64,000 bases of DNA. It comes from Allobosea psychrotolerans (GTDB lineage: Bacteria; Pseudomonadota; Alphaproteobacteria; Rhizobiales; Beijerinckiaceae). Each line of letters opens with the position of its first letter. Within the stretch, counting starts at the first letter, position 1. The position numbers and the translations under genes are program-made. Positions 9,504 through 18,382 of the stretch are shown here, one piece after another. The notes under the pieces were generated by a model. It made no database searches, was not told the DNA's origin, and was given only the letters and a program-made list of their open reading frames with translations. The stretch lies in assembly GCF_002917105.1 (NCBI RefSeq), contig NZ_PQFZ01000012.1, positions 114,837 to 178,836 of the forward strand. The letters are read 5' to 3'.

Positions 9504-10330
9504 CGGCCTTTGAGCCTCGGGTTGAGCGCATCGTTGAGCCCCTGGCCGACCAGCGAGACGGCGAGCACGGTGACCAGGATCGCGATGCCGGGAATGGCCG
9601 AGACATACCATTGCACCCGCAGCACATCGCGGCCGGCGCCGATGAGATTGCCCCAGGAGGCGACATTGGGGTCCGACAGCTTGAGGAAGGCGAGAGCGCT
9701 TTCCAGCAGGATCGCGACCGCCATCACGACGCTGGCATAGACGACCACCGGGGGCAGGGCGTTGGGCAGGATTTCGCCGAAGATCAGCTTGGCGTCCTTG
9801 AGGCCGAGCGTGCGTCCGGCCTGGACGAATTCGCGGTTGCGCAGCGACAGGAATTCAGCCCGCGTCAGCCGCGCCGAGGCCGGCCAGGAGACGATGCCGA
9901 TCGCGACTGTCACCGTGGTGATGGTCGAGCCGAAGACCGCGACCAGGACCAGCAGCAAAAGGAAGTTCGGCAGCGTCTGGAAGGCTTCGGTGACGCGCAT
10001 CAGCGCAGTGTCGACCCAGCCGCCGTAATAGCCGGCAAAGGCGCCGATGGTGATGCCGATCATGATCGAGATCACTGTGGCGACCACGCCGATCAGGAGC
10101 GAGATGCGCGCGCCATGGAAGATCTGGGCGGCGATGTCGCGGCCGGAATTGTCGGTGCCGAGCAGGAAGCGCGGATTGCTGAACGGCCAGACCAGCGGCC
10201 GCCCGGCGAGCGCCAGCGGATCCTTCGGATAAAGCCAGCCCGCGGTAGCGGCCATGGCGAGCACGGCGAGCAGCAGCAACAGGCCGATGACGGCCGAGGG
10301 GCTGCGGACATAGAGTTTCACCAGCGCCAT
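9500..10330 (-). CDS. Peptide-type ABC transporter permease (DppC family)
   Basis: A 276-residue inner-membrane permease. The ATG at 10330 (MALVKLYVRSPSA) lies 4 bases after the stop of the DppB-type gene; a start at 10372 is open but would overlap that gene by 38 bases. The HPLGTD-like element reads LLGTDNSGRDIAAQIFHGAR, the hallmark of DppC/OppC proteins, and the EAA loop follows in the second half. The stop overlaps the ATPase gene. Confidence 0.92.
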   Translation of the reverse strand: MALVKLYVRSPSAVIGLLLLLAVLAMAATAGWLYPKDPLALAGRPLVWPFSNPRFLLGTDNSGRDIAAQIFHGARISLLIGVVATVISIMIGITIGAFAGYYGGWVDTALMRVTEAFQTLPNFLLLLVLVAVFGSTITTVTVAIGIVSWPASARLTRAEFLSLRNREFVQAGRTLGLKDAKLIFGEILPNALPPVVVYASVVMAVAILLESALAFLKLSDPNVASWGNLIGAGRDVLRVQWYVSAIPGIAILVTVLAVSLVGQGLNDALNPRLKGR

Positions 10331-10334
10331 CGCC

Positions 10335-11312
10335 TCAGGCCCCCGTGGTGATGCGCGGGTCGAGCCGAGCATAGAGCAGGTCGACGATGAAATTGACTGC
10401 GATCACCAGCAGCGCCGAGACGAAGACGATGCCGAGCAAGGTGTTGAGGTCGCGCTGCACCACCGATTCATAGGCGAGGCGCCCGAGCCCCGGCAACGAG
10501 AACACGCTCTCGACCACGACCGAGCCGCCCAGCATCGTGCCGGCCTGCAGGCCGATCAGCGTCACCATCGGCAGGAGCGCGTTGCGCAGGACATGGCGCA
10601 CCACGACCCGTGTCTCGTCCATACCCTTGGCCCGGGCGGTGCGGACGAAATCGAGGTTCAGCACCTCCAGCATCGAGCCGCGCATGATGCGCAGATAGAT
10701 CGCCATGTAGAACAGGCCGAGCGTCAATGTCGGCAGGACGAGATGCTGCGCGATGTCGAGCACGCGCGACAGGCCGGCATGGGCGATCGTGATGTCCTCG
10801 AACCCGCCGGCGGGCAGCCATTGCAGGTAGATCGCGAAGACGACGATCGCCATCAAGCCGAACCAGAAGGTCGGCATCGCATAGAAGACCAGGCCGAGCG
10901 TCGAGATCAGCGTGTCCGGCCAGCGGTTGACGCCGCGCGCGGCGACGACGCCCAGGATCAGCCCGAAGAAGAAAGCAAGCGATAGCGAGGCTGTCATCAG
11001 CAGGATCGTCGCCGGCAGCCGCTCCGCGATCACGGTCGCGACCGGCTTGCCGTAGATGGCGGAGAAGCCGAGATCGAACCGGACCAATCGCCAGAGATAA
11101 TTGCCGAGCTGGGCCCAGACCGAGAGGTCGAGGCCATAGAACCGGCGCAGCTCGCGGGCGGTCGCCGCATCGCCGCCGCCCATCTGCGCCATCATCGCAT
11201 CGACCGTGTCGCCCGGTGCGAATTGCAGCAGCAGGAATACGCCGATCAGGATCAGGACCAGCGTCGGGATCGAGGCGGCAAGCCGCCGCCCCGCTAGGAC
11301 GAGAACGCGCAT
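10335..11312 (-). CDS. Peptide-type ABC transporter permease (DppB family)
   Basis: A 325-residue permease. I chose the ATG at 11312 (MRVLVLAGRRLAAS), since the DppB/OppB fold begins with a cytoplasmic basic stretch and the helix SIPTLVLILIGVFLLLQFAPGD; the reading frame extending to 11429 would add an Arg-rich segment overlapping the binding-protein gene. The EAA-loop VLRNALLPMVTLIGLQAG and the ending VDLLYARLDPRIT are typical of the family. Confidence 0.91.
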   Translation of the reverse strand: MRVLVLAGRRLAASIPTLVLILIGVFLLLQFAPGDTVDAMMAQMGGGDAATARELRRFYGLDLSVWAQLGNYLWRLVRFDLGFSAIYGKPVATVIAERLPATILLMTASLSLAFFFGLILGVVAARGVNRWPDTLISTLGLVFYAMPTFWFGLMAIVVFAIYLQWLPAGGFEDITIAHAGLSRVLDIAQHLVLPTLTLGLFYMAIYLRIMRGSMLEVLNLDFVRTARAKGMDETRVVVRHVLRNALLPMVTLIGLQAGTMLGGSVVVESVFSLPGLGRLAYESVVQRDLNTLLGIVFVSALLVIAVNFIVDLLYARLDPRITTGA

Positions 11313-11352
11313 GGAAATCGGCCGGAAGCGACGGGTTCGGGAGGTGAGGCGC

Positions 11353-12957
11353 TCACTCCGCCAACCACAAATCATGCCAGGAGCTGGAGCCCCAGCGCGG
11401 CGTGTTGGAGTGGTTGCGGGCCTTGGCATTGATCACGGTCAGGAAGATCTGCTCGATCGGCGTCCAGATCGGGAGTTCCGTATTGGCCCGGCGGACGAAA
11501 TCGCCGTAGAGCGCCTTGCGCTTGGCGACATCGACCTCGGTGGCGGCGTCGTCGATGATCTTGTCGATCACCGGATCGGTCCAGTCCCATTGGTTGGTCC
11601 AGGGCGCGCCCTTGGGCTGGCCTGAGCGATACCACACCGTCGTCGAGACGGCCGGGTCGTTGCGGTACTGGTGCCAGCCGGTGGCGAGGTCGAAGGCGTG
11701 ATCGTCATAGACCTGCTTCAGGAAGCCGCCGCCATCGGTACGCACGACCTCGACCTTGATGCCGACCTCGGAGAGCGACTGCTGGATGAAGGTGGCGAAG
11801 AGCGAGATGTCCTCGCCCCAGGGCGCGGGCAGCAGCCGCAGCGAGAAGCGCGTGCCCCCCGTGCCGGCCTTGAAGCCGGCTTCGTCGAGGAGCTTGGCTG
11901 CGAGCTTCTTGTCGAACGGGTACTGCGGCCCGTTATCGGCCGGGTAGAAATCGGTCGAGACCGAGGGCACCGGCCCGGTGCCGCGCTTGGCGAAATCGCC
12001 CAGAAAATTCTCGATGAAGAAGGGGATGTCGAGCGCATGCGCGATCGCCTGGCGGACGCGGATATCGGCGAGCTCCTTGCGGCGGAAGTTGAACTCCACC
12101 GTGTTGGTGCGGGCATTGCCTTCATTGCCCTTGGTCGAGACGATGAAGCGCGGATCCTTGGCGAGGCGGGCGGAGTCCGAGATCGTCAGGCCTGAGAACG
12201 GGCTGTAATGGATCTGGCCGGCTTCCATCTGGGCGGCTGCCGCCGCGCGATCGGTGACGACGCGCCAGACGATGCGGTCGAGATAGGGCGCGTTCGGCCG
12301 CCAGTAATCGGCGTTGCGGTCGGCGATGACATGCTGGCCGCGCTCATAGGTCACGAATTTGAACGGGCCGGTTCCGATCGGCGCGAGATTGGCTGGGTTC
12401 TGGCGGATGTCGCCCTTGCCCTCATAGAGATGGCGCGGCGAGATGTAGCCGAGATCGGGCAGCGCCCGCAGCAGCAGGGCCAGCGGCATCGGCCGCTCAT
12501 AGCGGAACACGGCGGTCAGCGGGTCGGGCGTGTCGACGGCGGTGAGGAAGAGCTGCAGCGTCGTGCCGTAATTCAGGATCTTCTTCCACATCTCCATGGC
12601 GGTGAACTGCACATCCGCCGAGGTGAAGGGCTTGCCGTCATGCCAGCTCACGCCCTTGCGCAGCTTGAAGGTGATGGTCTTGCCGTCGGGCGCGGCCTCC
12701 CAGCTCTCGGCCAGCACGCCGACCGGCTGGCCGGCCGCATCGAGATCGACCAGTTGCTCCTGGATCTTGCCGCCGATGATGTAGACGCCGGTCGAGGCCT
12801 GCAGGCTCGGGTTCAACTGGCGCTGCTCCGCGCCGTAATGCACCGTGAAGACCCCGCCCTTGCGTGGCGTCGCCTGCGCGAAGGAGCGCATCGGGTTCAG
12901 CACGTTCGCGGCAATGGCGGCGCTGGTCAAAAGCGCGGCGCGGCGGGTCATGTCCAT
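11353..12957 (-). CDS. Peptide-type ABC transporter substrate-binding protein (SBP family 5)
   Basis: A 534-residue periplasmic receptor of the DppA/OppA class. The N-terminus MDMTRRAALLTSAAIAANVL has a Tat-like RR followed by a hydrophobic core, with a likely cut after SFAQA. The family-5 motif lies in GKTITFKLRKGVSWHDGKPFTSADV. A ribosome site AGGAG is 8 bases before the ATG at 12957. It heads the operon with two permeases and a fused ATPase. The ligand may be a peptide, nickel chelate, opine or glycoside; the sequence does not decide. Confidence 0.93.
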   Translation of the reverse strand: MDMTRRAALLTSAAIAANVLNPMRSFAQATPRKGGVFTVHYGAEQRQLNPSLQASTGVYIIGGKIQEQLVDLDAAGQPVGVLAESWEAAPDGKTITFKLRKGVSWHDGKPFTSADVQFTAMEMWKKILNYGTTLQLFLTAVDTPDPLTAVFRYERPMPLALLLRALPDLGYISPRHLYEGKGDIRQNPANLAPIGTGPFKFVTYERGQHVIADRNADYWRPNAPYLDRIVWRVVTDRAAAAAQMEAGQIHYSPFSGLTISDSARLAKDPRFIVSTKGNEGNARTNTVEFNFRRKELADIRVRQAIAHALDIPFFIENFLGDFAKRGTGPVPSVSTDFYPADNGPQYPFDKKLAAKLLDEAGFKAGTGGTRFSLRLLPAPWGEDISLFATFIQQSLSEVGIKVEVVRTDGGGFLKQVYDDHAFDLATGWHQYRNDPAVSTTVWYRSGQPKGAPWTNQWDWTDPVIDKIIDDAATEVDVAKRKALYGDFVRRANTELPIWTPIEQIFLTVINAKARNHSNTPRWGSSSWHDLWLAE

Positions 12958-13054
12958 GGAGGGTCTCCTGGCGGGGCCGTCAACGTCGCCTGACGATGAG
13001 GCATGGTGTGGATTGGGACAAGTCGAGGTCTGCTCGAAACGCAGGCCCGGCGGT

Positions 13055-13220
13055 TTAGAGGCTGTTTGGAAGCCTCCCGAGCCCTCATCCTGAGGAGCGC
13101 TCCGCAGGAGCGCGTCTCGAAGGATGCTTCAGGAGGCTCCCGAACCATCTGGAGCATCCTTCGAGACGCCGCGTGCCGCGGCTCCTCAGGATGAGGGCTG
13201 CAGTTTTCAAACGGTCTCTA
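13055..13220. repeat. Dispersed palindromic repeat, family C, copy 1
   Basis: A ~166-bp palindrome with arms GAGCCCTCATCCTGAGGAGC and GCTCCTCAGGATGAGGGCT and an inner pair AGGATGCTTCAGGAGGCTCC / GGAGCATCCTTCGAGACG. The outer edge TAGAGGCTGTTTGGAA pairs with TTTTCAAACGGTCTCTA. A second copy lies at 15725-15894. Its right edge provides the TAG stop of the minus-strand glyoxalase-like gene (13218-13220). It separates that gene from the peptide ABC operon and may act as a terminator. Confidence 0.85.
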
Positions 13221-14069
13221 GGGTTGGGTGAAACTCACGATGATGCCGTTGGCGGCGCTCGCCGGCACGCTGACGGCGCCGTCATGGGCGAGCGCCTGTG
13301 CGCCGAGCGCAGCCTTTGTCAGAGCGATATCGGTGCTTTCCAGCACGACCGCAGCCAGCCCCTCGGGCGGGGCCCCAGCGCGCGCCGCCTGCGGGTAGCG
13401 TTGGGCGAAGGCGGCAGCCTCCAAGAAGAGCACATCGGCGCGTTTGCCGCCGGAGGGCACTTGCCAGCCGCCCTCCACTTCGGAGGCTGGCTCGTCGATC
13501 AGCCGGCTCAGATGCGCGGCTGCCGCCTTGGAATCGGCGGTGAGAACGTCGACCCGCCGGATGCGGGTCGCGCCATTGGCGTGGCTCTGCCACTCCGGGA
13601 CCCAGACCGTCTCGCGCGTCAGGTGCTGGCAGGCGAAAATCCGCAGGCCGCCCGGATTCTCGTCCAGCGGCCAGCGAAAGACGTTGAATTTGGCCTCGCC
13701 GACGCGTCCGCCGGGCAATTCGACCGGTCGGCCGAAATGCACCGGCCCGTCCGCGGCGATACCGCGCGCCTGCAATTCGGCGACGCCGGCAGCGGCATCG
13801 TCGGTCGTGAAGGCCACGCGCTCCACACCTTCGCGGGTCCTAAGGAAGTCCCGCATCGGCTTGTTGTGCTCGGTCTCGGTGAGAATGCCGAGCAATTCGA
13901 TATAATCCTCGCCGAACATGATCGTGTAGTTGCCGGAGCCGAGATGCGGCGAATGCGTGCCGCGCGGCGAGACCGTAAACCCCAGGCGCTTCCAGGCGGC
14001 GGCCGACGCGTCGAGGTCGCGCACCGTAACCATGACGTGGTCGATACCGAGAACATGCTTGAGTGGCAT
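13218..14069 (-). CDS. VOC/glyoxalase-like domain protein
   Basis: A 283-residue protein that starts MPLKHVLGIDHVMVTVRDLD, the first strand of a vicinal-oxygen-chelate module with a putative metal His (residue 11). The segment NYTIMFGEDYIELLGIL carries the expected Glu of the module, and the second half looks like a degraded second module, as in the Glyoxalase_3-like family (PF13468). The ATG at 14069 is preceded by AGGGGGC. It is divergent from the FAD oxidoreductase and its chemistry is unknown. The last codon is supplied by repeat copy C1. Confidence 0.8.
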   Translation of the reverse strand: MPLKHVLGIDHVMVTVRDLDASAAAWKRLGFTVSPRGTHSPHLGSGNYTIMFGEDYIELLGILTETEHNKPMRDFLRTREGVERVAFTTDDAAAGVAELQARGIAADGPVHFGRPVELPGGRVGEAKFNVFRWPLDENPGGLRIFACQHLTRETVWVPEWQSHANGATRIRRVDVLTADSKAAAAHLSRLIDEPASEVEGGWQVPSGGKRADVLFLEAAAFAQRYPQAARAGAPPEGLAAVVLESTDIALTKAALGAQALAHDGAVSVPASAANGIIVSFTQP

Positions 14070-14398
14070 GACGCCCCCTTGAATCCAAAGCCAACGGGTG
14101 CCGAGTTCAGCCGAACGGGCCCGGCCGCGCAACCGGCGCGCCAAAGCGTTTCCGGCAGATCGCGCTGCGCTTCACACATAGCGTTTCGAAGATGAAACTT
14201 TCAACAGAAGGAAAGAAGACGCGAAAGAACGATCAGTTAATTCTCTTTTCCAGCAGATTTGTAGTAAATACATCTCGCCCCGGTCGCCTTTGGAGAAGGC
14301 GCCGACTTGCGGCAGTGGCAAAGCGAGGCGAGGATGGCGCTCTTCGCCCGAAGGCGCACCACGTTGCGCCTTCGTCTCCGCCTGACGAGACCCACCCC
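14070..14398. promoter_or_regulatory. Divergent intergenic region between VOC gene and FAD oxidoreductase gene
   Basis: About 330 bases without a convincing gene. The middle (about 14185-14275) is AT-rich compared with its surroundings and probably carries the two promoters. A 13-bp dyad TGTAGTAAATACA lies at 14260-14272 with perfect TGTA/TACA half-sites, a plausible but unproven regulator site. Confidence 0.35.
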
Positions 14399-15727
14399 AT
14401 GACAGATTCTCCTTACGTCACCTGGCCGCCCTCGCTTTGGGCTGCGACCGCTCAACCCGGCCCGGTCCTTGCCGCGCTGGAAGGGGATGTCGCCACTGAC
14501 GTCGTGGTGATCGGAGCCGGCTTCACCGGCCTCTCGACTGCGATCCATCTGCGCGAGGCTGGAATCGGCGTCGTGGTGCTGGAAGCTGCCGAGCCCGGCT
14601 GGGGCGCCTCGGGGCGCAATAACGGCCAGGTCATCCCGACGCTTGCCGGCCACGACCCGTCCGCCATGATCAAGCGCCATGGCGCGGCCGGCGAGCGCTT
14701 CAACGCGGTGCTGCGCGACAGCGCCCAGTATCTGTTCGACCTCATCGGCAAATACGACATCCCGGCCGAGGCCGAGCAGGCCGGTTGGGTCCAGCCGGTG
14801 CATTCGCCCGGCCGCTTCAAGCTCGCCGAGAAACGGGTCAGGGAGTGGTCCGCGATCGGAGCGCCGGTCGAGCTTCTCGATCGCGCTGCGACCGCTGAGA
14901 TGCTGGGCTCGCAGGCCTGGTTCGGCGGCTTCTGGAACCCGACCGGCGGCCATATCAACCCGCTCGCGCTCACCCGTGGCCTCGCCGAGGTCGCAATGAA
15001 GCTCGGAGCCGTCATCCACGCTCGCTCGCCCGCGACAGCGATGGCGCATGAGAGCGGCCGCTGGCGCGTGAAGACCGCGCGGGGCTCCGTCACGGCACCA
15101 GCGCTGGTGCTGGCGACCAATGCCTATACCGGCGAATTCGAGGAGGGCCTCGCGCCCGGGATTGCCAATGAGGTCATTCCCGTCCTGTCCTGGCAGATGG
15201 CGACCAAGCCGCTCAGCGACAACATCGCCAAGACCGTGATCCCGGCCCGGCAGGCGATGTCGGACACCCATCGCGAGCTCTACTTCGCGCGCTGGGACGC
15301 CCGCAATCGCCTGGTCACCGGTGGCGCCGCGGTCTTCCCTGGAGCAGGTGGCGCCAATCTGCGTCCGGCTGTGGCGGAGCGCCTGAAGCGCCTCTGGCCG
15401 CAGCTCGGCGATGTCGAATTCGACTATGTCTGGTCGGGCTATGTCGGCATGACCCCGGACAACCTGTTGGCGCCGCAGGTGCCGGGCTTCCCGCGCATCC
15501 ATCGCCTGGGGCCGAACGGCTTCGGCTGGGTCGGCTGCAACGGCCGGGCGGTGGCGCTGTCCATCTCACTTGGGCGCGAGCTCGCCCGGGCGGCGCAGGG
15601 CGTGGCGATCGAGACGCTGGGCCTGCCCCTCTCGGAGCCGAGGCCGCAACCCTTCCGCAGCATCGTGCGCCGGATCGCACCGCTCGCTCTGCCATTGTAC
15701 CGGCGGCTGGATGCGGCCGAGATCTGA
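14399..15727 (+). CDS. NAD(P)/FAD-dependent oxidoreductase, DAO family (gamma-glutamylputrescine oxidase-like)
   Basis: A 442-residue flavoenzyme expected to oxidise an amine or N-substituted amino acid. The FAD-binding dinucleotide fold reads DVVVIGAGFTGLSTAIHLRE near residues 34-53, followed by GWGASGRNNGQ around 67-77, the signature of PuuB/OrdL-like oxidases. The C-terminal motif WVGCNGRAVALSISLGRELA closes the FAD site. Nearby are a PuuE-like deacetylase, its relic and a PotC-like permease relic, so the locus may once have handled a polyamine or ureide. The stop codon lies at the edge of repeat copy C2. Confidence 0.88.
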   Translation: MTDSPYVTWPPSLWAATAQPGPVLAALEGDVATDVVVIGAGFTGLSTAIHLREAGIGVVVLEAAEPGWGASGRNNGQVIPTLAGHDPSAMIKRHGAAGERFNAVLRDSAQYLFDLIGKYDIPAEAEQAGWVQPVHSPGRFKLAEKRVREWSAIGAPVELLDRAATAEMLGSQAWFGGFWNPTGGHINPLALTRGLAEVAMKLGAVIHARSPATAMAHESGRWRVKTARGSVTAPALVLATNAYTGEFEEGLAPGIANEVIPVLSWQMATKPLSDNIAKTVIPARQAMSDTHRELYFARWDARNRLVTGGAAVFPGAGGANLRPAVAERLKRLWPQLGDVEFDYVWSGYVGMTPDNLLAPQVPGFPRIHRLGPNGFGWVGCNGRAVALSISLGRELARAAQGVAIETLGLPLSEPRPQPFRSIVRRIAPLALPLYRRLDAAEI

Positions 15728-15894
15728 GAGGCTTCTGTTTGGAAGCTCCGCGAGCCCTCATCCTGAGGAGCCATTCCCTTGGGAATGGCGTCTCGAAGGA
15801 TGCTCCAGGAGGCTCCGGAACTATCTGGAGCATCCTTCGAGACGCCGCTTCGCGGCTCCTCAGGGTGAGGGCTCACCTTTCCAAACGGTCTCTG
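15725..15894. repeat. Dispersed palindromic repeat, family C, copy 2
   Basis: A ~170-bp palindrome closely related to the copy at 13055-13220: GAGCCCTCATCCTGAGGAGC pairs with GCTCCTCAGGGTGAGGGCTC, and GAAGGATGCTCCAGGAGGCT with the CTGGAGCATCCTTC block. It starts within the TGA stop of the FAD oxidoreductase gene. Confidence 0.85.
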
Positions 15895-15979
15895 AGGCAT
15901 CGCCCCGCAGTCATGATGGCGGGCGAAAGCCCATTGCACGCGATTGGCCGCGGCGCCGGTCGCAGCTAGGCTTGCCGTC

Positions 15980-16265
15980 ATGAGCGAACGCGGTCTCCTT
16001 GGCTATGGCGGCGTCTGGCCCGATTTCAATGGCCTAACGGCGCGCCCGCGAGATGGTCGACTATGTCGAGGATGAGGCGGTGCGTGGCCTGCCGCGCCTG
16101 CTTAATATTGGCTTCCATCTGCGCATCGTCGGGCGCCCGGCGCGCTTCGCCGCCTTCCGCGACATCCTGCGCCTGCCTGCCGGGCGGTGCGAGATAATCT
16201 GGATCGCAACCCGGGCGGAGATCGCCCGCGCCTTCAGCGCGGCTGTGCCTCCGCTGCCACGCTGA
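15980..16265 (+). pseudogene. Relic of a polysaccharide deacetylase (PuuE/allantoinase-like), internal deletion
   Basis: The first frame (15980-16075) reads MSERGLLGYGGVWPDFNGL, matching the N-terminal pattern of PuuE-like deacetylases such as the intact gene at 17160-18074 (LIGYGANPPDPKWPGG). After about 24 codons the frame breaks, and from about 16053 another frame reads LPRLLNIGFHLRIVGRPARF, matching the C-terminal SVGLHMRLIGHPAR segment of the same family, and ends with an ARAEIARAF-like tail. The central ~220 residues are absent. This is a decayed gene with a large internal deletion, not a functional product. Confidence 0.7.
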
Positions 16266-16299
16266 TCACGGGGCCCGATCCTCCGCGCCATTATCGTCG

Positions 16300-17148
16300 T
16301 CAAAGCCGCCGCAGCCGCGTGAGTCGGCTGGGGCTGCTCTCGGCGAGCAGGATATCGCCCTCGGGCGTACCGAAGATGCCATGCGCGCCGTTCAGGAACG
16401 GGCGGCAGCGGCCGAGCTTCTCGCCCTTGGGGCCGATTTTCTGCAGGGTCGGCTGGGTATCGGTCACATAGCTGTTGCCGTCCTCGTCGCCCCAGATCGC
16501 CACAGGGTCGCGGAAATGGGTCCAGTTTCCGAGATGATTGCCGTTGCGGTCGAAGATCTGGACGCGGTCATGCGTCCGGTCGACGACCAGCACGCGACCA
16601 TCGGCATGCGTCCAGATCGCGTGCGGCCAGCCGAACTGGCCGTCGCCGCTGCCATGCTCGCCCCAGCTCTGGATATGAACGCCATAGGCGGAGAAGCGGT
16701 GTACCCGGCTCGCCGCATAGCCATCCGCGACATAGATCTCGCCCCAGGCCGAGACATGGATGTCGGTGGGGTGGTTGAAGGGCGCGAGCGGCTGGCCGCG
16801 TTGGCCGAGCCCGCTGATCCGCTCGCCCGTGGCCGAGCAGATGATGATCTCGTGCATGTCGCGATCGACGCAGAGGATGCGCCCGGAGGTATCCGCCGTC
16901 AGCATATGGGAATCCGCGATCAGATCGCCGCCCCAGCCGCCGAGATAGGTCCCGTCGGGCGCCAGTTCGATCACGCGGGGATCGTTGGGGTGCATCAGCG
17001 GGTCGTGCCGCAGCATCACGAAGACATGGCCTCGGGAATCGACCGTGACATCGGTGACGAAGCCGGTGTTCTGCGGCCAGGAGCCGAAGGGCCGTTCGAC
17101 GCGGTAATGCGTGTCGCCGAGCGCGACGATCAGATCATGCGAGGCCAA
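16300..17148 (-). CDS. NHL-repeat beta-propeller protein (peptidyl-glycine lyase-like)
   Basis: About 282 residues built of repeated NHL blades, for example TDIHVSAWGEIYVADGYAAS, PHAIWTHADGRVLVVDRTHD and DPVAIWGDEDGNSYVTDTQP. I prefer the TTG at 17148 as start: it follows AAGGAA by 7 bases and lies 11 bases after the stop of the deacetylase gene, whereas the longer frame to 17199 runs into that gene. No signal peptide is visible, so it is probably cytoplasmic. Such genes commonly neighbour PuuE-like deacetylases, but the role is unknown. Confidence 0.75.
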   Translation of the reverse strand: MASHDLIVALGDTHYRVERPFGSWPQNTGFVTDVTVDSRGHVFVMLRHDPLMHPNDPRVIELAPDGTYLGGWGGDLIADSHMLTADTSGRILCVDRDMHEIIICSATGERISGLGQRGQPLAPFNHPTDIHVSAWGEIYVADGYAASRVHRFSAYGVHIQSWGEHGSGDGQFGWPHAIWTHADGRVLVVDRTHDRVQIFDRNGNHLGNWTHFRDPVAIWGDEDGNSYVTDTQPTLQKIGPKGEKLGRCRPFLNGAHGIFGTPEGDILLAESSPSRLTRLRRL

Positions 17149-17159
17149 GATAGGTTCCT

Positions 17160-18074
17160 TCAGGCGAGGGTGCCGGCAAAGGGATGCGTCTTCGCCCAAT
17201 GCCTGGCGATGTCGAGACGGCCGGTGATCCAGACGTCTTCATGGGCCTGGACATAGTCGAGGAAGCGCGCAAGCCCCGCGGCCCGGGCGGGATGGCCGAT
17301 CAGGCGCATATGCAGGCCCACCGACATCATCTTGGGCTGCGTCGCGCCTTCGGCATAGAGCATGTCGAAAGCGTCCTTGTGCCAGTCGAAATAGTCGGAC
17401 GAGGTCGCGAAGTAGCCGGAGCCGAACTTGCCGTCATTATTGGCGAGCGAATAGGGCACGACGAGATGCGGCTTGCGCTCGACGACTTTCCAATAGGGCA
17501 ATTCGTCATCGTAGGCGTCGGAATCATAGAGGAAGCCGCCTTCCTCGACCACGAGCCTGCGCGTGTTCACGCTCGGCCCATAGCGGCAATACCAGCCGAG
17601 CGGGCGCTCGCCGACCGTGGCTTCGAGCGAGGCGATCGCCTTGGCGATATGTTCGCGCTCCTCCTGCTCGCTCAATTCGTAATGCTTGATCCAGCGCCAG
17701 CCATGGCAGCAGACATCGAAACCCGAGGTCCGGATCGCGGCCGCAGCCTCCGGGTTGCGCTCGATCGCGAGCGCGCAGCCAAACACGGTCAAAGGCAGGC
17801 CGCGCTCCTGGAAAAGCCGCATCAAGCGCCAGAAGCCGACGCGGCTGCCATAGGCGAACATGCCCTCGCCGGCGAGATCGCGCCCCTTCACCGCCATGCT
17901 GAGGCTGCTCGACTCGGTCAGCGCCGTCTCGGTATAGCCCTCGCCATCCTGCATCGAGGGCTCCGAACCCTCCTCGTAATTCATCACGAAGTTGATGGCG
18001 ATGCGTGCGCCGCCCGGCCATTTCGGGTCGGGAGGGTTGGCGCCGTAGCCGATCAGGTCGCGGTCATAGGTCAA
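17160..18074 (-). CDS. Polysaccharide deacetylase family protein (PuuE/cofactor-independent allantoinase-like)
   Basis: A 304-residue NodB-homology protein. The opening DLIGYGANPPDPKWPGGARI, the segment NFVMNYEEGSE and the CCHGWRWIKHYELSEQEERE block match the PuuE-type allantoinase subfamily, which hydrolyses ureides rather than polysaccharides. The start is a TTG at 18074 with GGAGG six bases upstream and a 4-base overlap with the relic frame upstream. The NHL-repeat gene follows 11 bases after the stop. A decayed paralogue is at 15980-16265. Confidence 0.85.
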   Translation of the reverse strand: MTYDRDLIGYGANPPDPKWPGGARIAINFVMNYEEGSEPSMQDGEGYTETALTESSSLSMAVKGRDLAGEGMFAYGSRVGFWRLMRLFQERGLPLTVFGCALAIERNPEAAAAIRTSGFDVCCHGWRWIKHYELSEQEEREHIAKAIASLEATVGERPLGWYCRYGPSVNTRRLVVEEGGFLYDSDAYDDELPYWKVVERKPHLVVPYSLANNDGKFGSGYFATSSDYFDWHKDAFDMLYAEGATQPKMMSVGLHMRLIGHPARAAGLARFLDYVQAHEDVWITGRLDIARHWAKTHPFAGTLA

Positions 18075-18382
18075 GGCCAGCCTCCACTCGTCATCCGCTG
18101 ATGCGTTTCGTCAGTCCGGTCAAGCGGTCCATCACGGTCATCGGGCGTCGCCAGAATCAGAACGCCGGCGATCGCGGCGATGTGCACGTCCAGCGTCGAT
18201 TCCATCATGCCCCACATCCGGATCGGCAGCATGCCGGTGCGCGCGTTCGAGAGGAAGAGCGAAACCGGGACATTGTCCATCGGGGAGATGAAGGCGAGGA
18301 AGCCGCCGGCCGCTGTGCCCGGCGCGACCAGCGGCAAGGCGACATCGATATCGGCGCTCTTCATCAAGGCAGAGGCCGGCAC
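18071..18382 (-). pseudogene. Relic of an ABC transporter permease (PotC-like), 3' part only
   Basis: The frame encodes LPLVAPGTAAGGFLAFISPM followed by DNVPVSLFLSNARTGMLPIRMWG and an AAIAGVLILAT helix. This matches the EAA loop and last two helices of spermidine/putrescine-type permeases (PotC), about the final third of the family length. No N-terminal two thirds exist in any frame upstream before the LivF gene. Its tail overlaps the deacetylase start, so the 5' part was probably deleted from an operon that once read permease-deacetylase-NHL. Confidence 0.7.

Noticed and set aside
13055..15894. Family C repeats as inverted ends of a transposon
   Set aside because: Each copy is itself palindromic, no transposase lies between them, and the enclosed genes are ordinary metabolic genes.
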